This document shows positions 17,526-25,476 of a DNA stretch of 64,000 nt, piece by piece. Every line of letters begins with the position of its first letter. Within the stretch, counting starts at the first letter, position 1. The DNA comes from DASWHR01 sp036398095. GTDB taxonomy: Bacteria > Actinomycetota > AC-67. The translations under genes and the position numbers were made by a program. Under the pieces are notes generated by a model. The model was not told where the DNA came from and made no database searches. It worked only from the letters and a program-made list of their open reading frames with translations. The stretch covers positions 11,452 through 75,451 of the forward strand of contig DASWHR010000010.1 in the NCBI GenBank assembly GCA_036398095.1, written 5' to 3'.

Positions 17526-19109
17526 CTACTTGGCGAATTCCGTCGAGCGTGTTTCTCGGACGACCGTGATCTTGATCTGTCCCGGGTACTGGAGTTCCTC
17601 CTCGATGCGCTTGGCGATGTCTCGTGCCAGAACCTGACAGGACAGATCGTCGAGCGACTCGGGCTCGACCATGACCCGGACTTCGCGGCCCGCCTGCATA
17701 GCGAACGTCTTTTCTACCCCTGGGTAGGATGTGCAAATCTCCTCCAGCTTCTCCAAACGCTTGACGTAGTTTTCGAGCGTCTCGCGTCGCGCACCGGGGC
17801 GTCCGCCGGAGATCTGGTCGGCCGTCTGGGACAGCACCGCCTCAATTGTTCGTTGCTCGACCTCGCCGTGATGCGACTCGATCGCGTGAACGACCTCGTC
17901 GGGCTCTTTCAACCGGCGCGCAAGTTCGGCGCCGATGAGCGCGTGGGATCCTTCCACCTCGTGGGTGACGGCCTTGCCGATGTCGTGCATCAGGCCGCAT
18001 CGCTTCACCATCTGCACTTGGTCGGGCGTCAACCCCAGCTCGGCCCCCATCATGCCGGCGAGATGCGCCGTCTCGATGAGATGCTTGAGCACGTTCTGGC
18101 CGTAGGACGTTCGATATTGCAGCCGCCCCAGAACTCGGATCAGCTCTGGGTGCATATCGGTGATTCCCACGTCGAGAACGGCGGCTTCACCGGCTTTGCG
18201 GATCTGCTCTTCGACGTCGCCGGACGCGCGCTCGTAGACCTCTTCGATCCGTGCGGGATGGATCCGTCCGTCGGCGACGAGCTTTTCGAGGGTGATCCGT
18301 CCGACCTCGCGGCGAACCGGATCGAAGCACGAGAGCAGGACGGCCTCGGGCGTGTCGTCGATGATGATGTTCACGCCGGTGACCGATTCGAACGCCCGAA
18401 TGTTGCGGCCTTCGCGGCCGATGATCCGTCCCTTCATGTCGTCGCTGGGAAGAGACAACACGGCGACAGTCGACTCGGCGGTCTGTTCGCTGGCGAGGCG
18501 CTGAATCGCGAGGGTGATGATGCGGCGGGCACGGACTTCGGCCTCTTCCCGGGCGCGCGTCTCGAGCTCACGGACGGTGGCCATCGCCTCGCGCTTCGCG
18601 TCGTCTTCGATCCGCTTCATCAAGACGGCTTTTGCTTCGGCGGACGTCATCGCGGCGACTCGTTCGTATTGGTGGTCGAGATCGCCGGCACGAGCGGCGA
18701 TGTCCTGGGAACGGCGATCGAGTGCTTCACGCTCTTGCCGGAGCGACTCCTCGCGCTGCTCGAGCAGACGACCCCGGTCGGCGAGCGAGATGGCCTGCCG
18801 ATCCAAGTCTTCCTCGCGGGCCTGCAGGTGCTGCTCACGCTGCTCGAATCTGCTTTCGCGTCGCTCCAGGTCGGTTCGGCGGCTCTTGATGTCGGCTTCT
18901 GCATCCTCGCGAAGGCGGAGCACCTCGTCCTTACCGACGACGAGGGCTTCGCGACGGGCGCGCTCGACCTCCTTGTCGGCGTCGGCGAGCAGGTCGCGGG
19001 CCTTTGCCTCGGCGGTCGACACCATGGCAAGACCGGCTCGGTGACGGATGAAGTACCCGATGCCGCCTCCGACGATGAGCCCAATCAGGACTCCGATCGC
19101 GAGAGACAT
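17526..19109 (-). CDS. rny: Ribonuclease Y
   Basis: About 527 residues. The frame is open to 19241, but ATG at 19109 has AGAGGA upstream and gives the correct start: a single N-terminal membrane helix (SLAIGVLIGLIVGGGIGYF), a long Glu/Arg-rich coiled coil, a KH domain (GRIIGREGRNIRAFE) and an HD domain with GLMHDIGKAV. RNase Y is the membrane-bound endonuclease that starts mRNA decay in bacteria lacking RNase E; its presence argues against a streptomycete-type degradosome. It has its own promoter and a long leader. Confidence 0.96.
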   Translation of the reverse strand: MSLAIGVLIGLIVGGGIGYFIRHRAGLAMVSTAEAKARDLLADADKEVERARREALVVGKDEVLRLREDAEADIKSRRTDLERRESRFEQREQHLQAREEDLDRQAISLADRGRLLEQREESLRQEREALDRRSQDIAARAGDLDHQYERVAAMTSAEAKAVLMKRIEDDAKREAMATVRELETRAREEAEVRARRIITLAIQRLASEQTAESTVAVLSLPSDDMKGRIIGREGRNIRAFESVTGVNIIIDDTPEAVLLSCFDPVRREVGRITLEKLVADGRIHPARIEEVYERASGDVEEQIRKAGEAAVLDVGITDMHPELIRVLGRLQYRTSYGQNVLKHLIETAHLAGMMGAELGLTPDQVQMVKRCGLMHDIGKAVTHEVEGSHALIGAELARRLKEPDEVVHAIESHHGEVEQRTIEAVLSQTADQISGGRPGARRETLENYVKRLEKLEEICTSYPGVEKTFAMQAGREVRVMVEPESLDDLSCQVLARDIAKRIEEELQYPGQIKITVVRETRSTEFAK

Positions 19110-19400
19110 GGCAGTTCCTCTCTTCACAACGACCGGACGTTCGAGCCCGGCCGGTTCATGGTCGGTGGGATCGGTGCGGCATCCCGCCGAAATGCACGGC
19201 GTGCTCGATCGGAGTGCGGTTCCCCGCCGGGATAGCGACACTGCGAACCCGTCTGGGCTCGCGACGAAGCGGACGCTGCGTTTTCGCAGGTCCTAGGGAG
19301 TTTCGGCCCTCGTCATCGTCGTTGTTCGCGCCGCCTGTCCGGATCGTTTGAAGGAATTGGTTAGTTTTCGGGTTTCCGCATTCACAACCGAGCAATTCCG

Positions 19401-19430
19401 ATCCTAGCACCGCGAGGTTTTCCCACTCAA
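19401..19430 (-). promoter_or_regulatory. Predicted vegetative promoter of rny
   Basis: On the minus strand TTGAGT (19430-19425) and TAGGAT (19406-19401) are separated by 18 bases. Transcription would begin near 19394, leaving a leader of about 285 bases before the rny start. The 364-base gap between recX and rny holds this promoter and leader and no recognisable gene. Confidence 0.5.
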
Positions 19431-19473
19431 GGGACCCCGCTCAAGAATAGGAACACGCCGCGGAAGATGCGTC

Positions 19474-20061
19474 CTAAATGTCGGTCTCGGCGACATCCTT
19501 CGACAGTTCCGAAGCGAGCCGGAAGACGATCTCGGCGGGATAGCCCCGTCGGGCCAGCGCGCCGGCAAGTCGGCGGTAGCGCACGTCGGGGGGGTGGGAG
19601 GCGAGGCTCCGGGCGCGCTTGGCGGCAAAGACGCGGGCGCGGGCTTCCTCATCTTCGGGGGAAACCGTCGCTGCCTGGGCCGCGACGTCGGGCGCGATCC
19701 CCTTCGTTCGCAGGCGCATCCGGATCGCCGCCGACCCGTAGCCCCGCCGCTCGGCGGCCTCGGCCGCGAACGCCTCGGCGAAGCGCGTGTCGCTGAGCAA
19801 GTTCTTGGACCGGAACTCTTCGACGACGACGGCGATGGTCTCGGCGTCGTGTCCCCGCTTGCGGAGCGCCTGGCGAACCTCGGCCTCGGAGCGCTCCCGG
19901 GTCGTAAGCATCCGCAGCACGATCTCGCTCGCCGCGCGGCGCCGTTGCTCGGGCGTCGAGTCGGCTTCGGCCGGCCAGGTGCCGCCGCGCGTGCCACTCC
20001 GCCGGCGGGAGGAAGAGGACGGGGAGGCGGGTGCCTCCCCGTCGCCCGGCTTTTCGCTCAT
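19474..20061 (-). CDS. recX: RecA regulator RecX
   Basis: About 195 residues from ATG at 20061; the frame runs further upstream inside recA, but that part is a shadow of recA. After a Ser/Pro/Arg-rich N-terminus, three-helix RecX repeats start at LRMLTTRERSEAEVRQALRKRG and continue through EEFRSKNLLSDTRFAEAFA to RYRRLAGALARRGYP. RecX binds in the groove of the RecA filament and limits its activity. It starts about 35 bases after the recA stop and should be co-induced with it. Confidence 0.93.
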   Translation of the reverse strand: MSEKPGDGEAPASPSSSSRRRSGTRGGTWPAEADSTPEQRRRAASEIVLRMLTTRERSEAEVRQALRKRGHDAETIAVVVEEFRSKNLLSDTRFAEAFAAEAAERRGYGSAAIRMRLRTKGIAPDVAAQAATVSPEDEEARARVFAAKRARSLASHPPDVRYRRLAGALARRGYPAEIVFRLASELSKDVAETDI

Positions 20062-20096
20062 GCCGCCTTCCCCAGGTGCGCGAGCGGTGGGCCGGA

Positions 20097-21176
<1,080 letters not shown>

Positions 21177-21262
21177 CTGGCTCTCTCCTTTTCCCTGTCT
21201 TCGAACGGAACTGATGCTAGACCGGGCCGCCGACATAATCACAGGCGTGTGGTTCGGTGGGA

Positions 21263-21291
21263 ACTCTAGGCGAACACCTGTTCGGAGTCAA
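21263..21291 (-). promoter_or_regulatory. recA promoter with SOS (LexA) box in the spacer
   Basis: On the minus strand TTGACT (21291-21286) and TAGAGT (21268-21263) have a 17-base spacer. The spacer contains the perfect palindrome CGAACAGGTGTTCG (21271-21284), matching the Gram-positive/actinobacterial LexA consensus CGAAC-N4-GTTCG. LexA bound here would block RNA polymerase directly. The leader to the recA start is about 80 bases. Confidence 0.88.
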
Positions 21292-21361
21292 CGACGCCGG
21301 GACCTACGCTACTGCCCCGTTGAGACATGGTCCCGTCCGGGAAGATCGAGCGAAACGGCGC

Positions 21362-21922
21362 TCACCCCAGGAAGGGCGCGAACGCGATCCGCTCGTAGCG
21401 GGGCGCGGGCCGGCCGAGGTGCGAGCGGAAGATCGACAGGCCATCGGCCGAGAATGGAACCGGCCCGACCGAGACCGCGCCGAAGTCGATCCGGCCGGGA
21501 GCCGGAAGCCGTGCCAGGGTCACGTGTGGTCTGAACGGCCGGGCCTCGGATTCGAAGCCGAGCGGCTCGAGCACTCGGGAGACGGCAGCGGCGATCCCGG
21601 TCATGGCCGCGACGTCGCCGCCGAGTCCAGCCCACAGCACGCGCGCGCGACGCGCCGACGGAAAGGCGCCGAGCCCTTCCAGGCGCAGCGAAACCGGCGC
21701 CCACGGCGCAGCCGCCGCCGTGACCGCATCGACGACCGCGTCCGCTGCGGATGTTTCACCCAAGAACGCGACCGTGGCGTGGAGATTCTCGGCCGGTACC
21801 CAGCGCGGGCCGATACCAGTGCCGAGACGGGGGGCGATTCGCGGCGTGAGCGCCTCGATCGCGCGCGCCGCAGCGGCGCGCACCTCGTCGGGCAGCGCCA
21901 CCGCGACGAATAACCGCGTTAC
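21362..21922 (-). CDS. thpR: RNA 2',3'-cyclic phosphodiesterase, LigT/ThpR family
   Basis: About 186 residues of the 2H phosphoesterase family. Both catalytic HxT motifs are present: H48 in HATVAFLG and H133 in HVTLARL. The conserved start TRLFVAVALPDE is preceded by a strong GAGGAGG, but the codon where the start is expected (21922-21920) reads GTA and the next is ACG; no ATG or GTG is available nearby in frame. The coordinates here assume initiation at that point; a start further upstream inside cinA (ATG at 22057) would add a low-complexity Arg-rich leader. The gene overlaps the cinA stop, so translation is likely coupled. Confidence 0.8.
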   Translation of the reverse strand, partial: VTRLFVAVALPDEVRAAAARAIEALTPRIAPRLGTGIGPRWVPAENLHATVAFLGETSAADAVVDAVTAAAAPWAPVSLRLEGLGAFPSARRARVLWAGLGGDVAAMTGIAAAVSRVLEPLGFESEARPFRPHVTLARLPAPGRIDFGAVSVGPVPFSADGLSIFRSHLGRPAPRYERIAFAPFLG

Positions 21923-23169
21923 GAGACCTCCTCGGTCAGAAAGAGGCGGAGCAGGTTGAGGGCCGCCGCGGCGGCGGCGCCGCGAACGGCGGCCCGGTCG
22001 CCGGCGAATCGCACGGTGCGCGCGGCGCTTCGGCCGAAGCCGTCGACGGCGATCCACACGACCCCCGGTTCGGCGCCTCCGTGCACGTCGGGGCCGGCGG
22101 CGCCGGTCAATCCCACGCCGACATCGGCACCGAATCGCTCGCGCGCGCCGCGGGCCATCGCGCGCGCCACCACCTCCGAGACCGCGCCTTCGCGCCGGAT
22201 CGCGGATGCGTCGACGCCGAGCAGCGACGACTTCGCGGCGGCCGAGTATGCCACGACGCCTCCCACGTAATACTCCGACGATCCGGCAACGCGCGTGATC
22301 CGCTCCGACACGCCGCCGCCGGTCGCCGACTCGGCCACCGCGACGCTCGCGCCCCGCCGGCGGAGCAGTGCGCCGACGACGACCTCAAGGGTCTCGTCTC
22401 CCCCGCCGACGACCGCGGCTCCCATCGCTTCACGGACGCGCCGCTCGACCGGATCCAGCAGCGCATCCGCGCCGGCGGCGTCGCCGGCCTTGGCCGTCAA
22501 CCGCACCCGCACTTCCCCCCCGCCGGCGAGATAGGCCATCTTGACCGGACCGTCCTCCAGCGAACGCCACAGCGGTGCGAGCGTCTCTGCGATCGCGGAC
22601 TCGGCTACGCCGGAGACGCGCACGACGCGCGCGTGCGTCACCGCCGTGGCACCCGCCCGGCGCGCCAGGTCCGGCAGCACCGCGCGCGCCATCATCTCGC
22701 GCATCTCGGCGGGGACGCCGGGGACCGCATAGATCACGCCGCCGTCGTGTTCGACGATCAATCCCGGTGCCGTGCCGATGCGCGTCTCGATCGGCGTCGC
22801 GTGCGCGGGGCGGTCGGCTTGCCGCACATTGATCTCGGCCATGGGACGACCGATGCGTTCGAAAATGGCGCGCAGGCGCGCTTCCGATACCGGATCTCGG
22901 ACGAGCCGTTGCCCGGTCGCACGCGCGATCGCCTCGCGCGTGACGTCGTCGTGCGTCGGGCCGAGCCCGCCGGTCACCACGATCGCCTCGGCGCGACCGA
23001 GCGCGTCGACGATGGCACGTGCGATCCGCTCTTCGTTGTCGCCGACGGCGGTGTGAATGTGGCAGTCGACGCCGATTCCGGCAAGCATCGCTCCGATCTC
23101 TTGCGCGTTCGTGTTCGCGATGTCTCCGAGCAGCAACTCGGTTCCGACGGCGACGACCTCGGCCCGCAT
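21919..23169 (-). CDS. cinA: CinA family protein (competence/damage-inducible, nicotinamide-nucleotide amidase type)
   Basis: A 416-residue two-domain protein. The N-terminal domain is MoCF-like (EVVAVGTELLLGDIANTNA, VVTGGLGPTHDDVTREA), associated with ADP-ribose pyrophosphatase activity. The C-terminal domain has the amidase signature (VAVAESATGGGVSERIT, YYVGGVVAYSAAAKSSLLGV) that deamidates nicotinamide mononucleotide for NAD recycling. It follows pgsA by four bases and precedes thpR and recA, the usual neighbourhood. Confidence 0.94.
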   Translation of the reverse strand: MRAEVVAVGTELLLGDIANTNAQEIGAMLAGIGVDCHIHTAVGDNEERIARAIVDALGRAEAIVVTGGLGPTHDDVTREAIARATGQRLVRDPVSEARLRAIFERIGRPMAEINVRQADRPAHATPIETRIGTAPGLIVEHDGGVIYAVPGVPAEMREMMARAVLPDLARRAGATAVTHARVVRVSGVAESAIAETLAPLWRSLEDGPVKMAYLAGGGEVRVRLTAKAGDAAGADALLDPVERRVREAMGAAVVGGGDETLEVVVGALLRRRGASVAVAESATGGGVSERITRVAGSSEYYVGGVVAYSAAAKSSLLGVDASAIRREGAVSEVVARAMARGARERFGADVGVGLTGAAGPDVHGGAEPGVVWIAVDGFGRSAARTVRFAGDRAAVRGAAAAAALNLLRLFLTEEVS

Positions 23170-23173
23170 CGTG

Positions 23174-23722
23174 CTAGTGCAGGATCGAGGGTGCGCGGCG
23201 GAAGTAGGCCCAGCCGGTGACGAGGGTGAGCGCGACGGCGATGCCGAGCATCGACGCGCGGGAGACCCGCCACGCGTCCGCGGACGCGGGAACCATGAAG
23301 GCGGCGACGGCGATCAACTGGAGCACCGTCTTCCATTTCGCGAGCCGGCCGGCGGGGAAGCCACGCCCGCGACGCGACGCGACGATGCGCAGCGCGGTGA
23401 CGCTCATTTCGCGCACCAGGATCACGATGGCGGCCCATGCGGGGAATCGTTTCAGGTACACCAGCGCCGCCATCGACGCAGTAACCAAGAGTTTGTCCAC
23501 GAGCGGATCGAGAAATTGCCCGGTGGCGGAGACCGCCTCCCAGCGCCGCGCGAGCGCGCCGTCAACTCGGTCGGTCAACGCCGCAAGCGTGAAGACGATG
23601 AACGCGACCCAGTCGGCGCCGTCGGTTCGGCGAAGCATCAACAGCACGACCGGAACGACCAACAGGCCGCGAAGCGCCGTGACCACGTTGGGCAGGTGGG
23701 CCGATCGAAGCCGCGGTCGCAC
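23174..23722 (-). CDS. pgsA: CDP-diacylglycerol--glycerol-3-phosphate 3-phosphatidyltransferase
   Basis: A 182-residue integral membrane enzyme making phosphatidylglycerol-phosphate. The CDP-alcohol phosphotransferase motif is seen as LTDRVDGALARRWEAVSATGQFLDPLVDK, matching DG-x2-AR-x8-G-x3-D-x3-D. Several hydrophobic helices flank it. It lies 23 bases after the HTH membrane-protein gene and just before cinA. Confidence 0.93.
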   Translation of the reverse strand: MRPRLRSAHLPNVVTALRGLLVVPVVLLMLRRTDGADWVAFIVFTLAALTDRVDGALARRWEAVSATGQFLDPLVDKLLVTASMAALVYLKRFPAWAAIVILVREMSVTALRIVASRRGRGFPAGRLAKWKTVLQLIAVAAFMVPASADAWRVSRASMLGIAVALTLVTGWAYFRRAPSILH

Positions 23723-23745
23723 GCCCGGAGGTCTCGTTGAAGCCG

Positions 23746-24498
23746 CTACTCGAGCGGGTGGCGGCCACCGACGATGCCGTGACGGCCGACGAAGGCCTCG
23801 AAGCGTCCGGCGGGCGCGGCGAGCGGCCGGTCGTTCGCCCAGATCGACACGGCCGACGCGTCCACGACGATGACGTGGATGAGACGGTCGCCGCCGAACA
23901 ATTGCGACGCGCCGGGGGACAGGATCTGGTCGAAGACGATCTTGCCGTCCACGATCACGCGCACGCCTGTCGCGGCCTTAGCGGCGATCCGAACGGCGAC
24001 GGCATCCTCCGCTTGGCTGAGCGGCTTGACCGCTCGCGACGCTTGCTGCACGCGCGCCGACGGCCGAGAGGCCGGGGTTGCGTCCCCGCCGGGCCCTTTC
24101 AGCACGCCCAGCACGCTGCCGGCGATCAGCAGGATCGAGGCGACGACCGCCGCTCGTAGCCAGCGCGATCGAGGCCCGTGCTTTCGAGCGGCGCGATCCT
24201 TCTCGTCGAGCGCGGTCAGCGGCGACTGGTCGTCGGGCTCGTGCAGGCTGCGATACGCGCGAAGGATCTCGCCCGAATCCAGGCCGAGCGTGCGCGCGTA
24301 GGATCGGAGGTGGGTCCGGATGTGGCCGTGGTGGCCGAGCTCGTCGAACGCGTCTGCTTCCAGAGCGCGGAGAAGCTCGGGGCGGATCCGCAGGCGCCAG
24401 GCGAGTTCTTCGATCGACAGATTCCGCTCGGTGCGTGCCCGGGACAGACGTGCGCCGACTCCGGATTCGATGGCTCCGGATTCGCGGTCGACCGGCAC
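23746..24498 (-). CDS. HTH membrane protein, RodZ-like (DUF4115-type tail)
   Basis: About 250 residues. The N-terminal XRE-type helix-turn-helix (GARLSRARTERNLSIEELAWRLRIRPELLRALE) is followed by a basic linker, one membrane helix (WLRAAVVASILLIAGSVLGVL) and an outer domain with VRVIVDGKIVFDQILSPG, the pattern of RodZ C-terminal domains. RodZ links the cell-shape machinery to the membrane, and this gene sits before pgsA as rodZ-like genes often do. GTG at 24498 with GGGAGG is chosen; ATG at 24516, six codons earlier, lacks a ribosome site. Confidence 0.82.
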   Translation of the reverse strand: MPVDRESGAIESGVGARLSRARTERNLSIEELAWRLRIRPELLRALEADAFDELGHHGHIRTHLRSYARTLGLDSGEILRAYRSLHEPDDQSPLTALDEKDRAARKHGPRSRWLRAAVVASILLIAGSVLGVLKGPGGDATPASRPSARVQQASRAVKPLSQAEDAVAVRIAAKAATGVRVIVDGKIVFDQILSPGASQLFGGDRLIHVIVVDASAVSIWANDRPLAAPAGRFEAFVGRHGIVGGRHPLE

Positions 24499-24662
24499 AC
24501 TCACCTCCCGAGACATCGTCGCGGCGGATCGGCCCGCCGGCTGTGGCCCTGCGCCGGGGCTCGGGCCGCGCGAATCATACTGTCCGGACCCGCTCGGTTC
24601 AAAGTGGAGTGGTCCGCTGGCCCACCGGGGAGGGAAACGGTCGAAAACCGCCTTGAGCAGTG

Positions 24663-25388
24663 CTAGCAAGCCCCAGGCTGCCGGTAGTCGGCCGGGGAGA
24701 TGGCCGCAGTGCCGCCGCCGGGGCCGCGGCCGGCAGCGCGCATGAACACGCGCTCCAGCGTCAACAGGTTCAAGTTCGACGGGCAGTGAACCGGCGTGCT
24801 TTGCAGCCCGTCGGGATGCTGGTAGATCGTCTGCATCAGGTCGCCGCCGGGCACCGGCAGGTCCAGGTGCGCCAAACCCAGGCAGTGGCCGACTTCGTGC
24901 GCGGCCAGGTTGGTGACATCGTTCGGCGTGAAGGACGCGTGGGCGGCCTTCGCGACCGACGCCACGCACGGTTGTCCGCGTCCCCACGAGGTGCCAAGGA
25001 TCGGTCCGCTCGTCTCGTGGAATGCGAGAAGGATCTCGGGGTCGCTCGCCACCTGCTGCGGGATCGCATCTCGCCCCGCGACGTAGATATCGATGCGAAG
25101 CGATTGCGCGAGCCATGGCACGCCCGTTGCGCGCACGGCCGCCTGCCACAGGCCGGCTCCGCGCTCGGCCGCCGCCGCATAGGAGTTCGCGAGCGGATGC
25201 AAGTCGGCGGTCCCGGCCGGCAGCAGTCCGGCGTCGTTGTAGATCTGACCGTGGCCGGGCGGAAGGATGATCACGTCGATCGCGAGCCGGTCCCATTCGA
25301 ACAGGGCCGCTTCACGATACGCCTCGGTCGCGCCGGCGATGCTCGCACACGTGATCGCAACGGCGGCGAGTATTCCGATCGGACGCAT
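24663..25388 (-). CDS. Secreted matrixin-like zinc metalloprotease
   Basis: A 241-residue protein with an N-terminal signal peptide (IGILAAVAITCASIAGA). The metzincin zinc site is complete: H164-E-V-G-H168-C-L-G-L-A-H174, with a plausible Met-turn at M185 (GGDLMQTIYQ). This places it among small matrixin/metzincin peptidases acting outside the membrane. There is no obvious propeptide cysteine switch, though the mature part holds several cysteines. It lies between ftsK and the RodZ-like gene, where housekeeping clusters do not usually carry a protease. Substrate unknown. Confidence 0.85.
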   Translation of the reverse strand: MRPIGILAAVAITCASIAGATEAYREAALFEWDRLAIDVIILPPGHGQIYNDAGLLPAGTADLHPLANSYAAAAERGAGLWQAAVRATGVPWLAQSLRIDIYVAGRDAIPQQVASDPEILLAFHETSGPILGTSWGRGQPCVASVAKAAHASFTPNDVTNLAAHEVGHCLGLAHLDLPVPGGDLMQTIYQHPDGLQSTPVHCPSNLNLLTLERVFMRAAGRGPGGGTAAISPADYRQPGAC

Positions 25389-25476
25389 GCCCGAATCGTT
25401 CGCTGCGTGTCCGCGCGCTCCCTTTCGGCCGAAGGTTCGCTGCTGCCGCTTCGCCCGTGTGCGCCGCGATTGTCCG

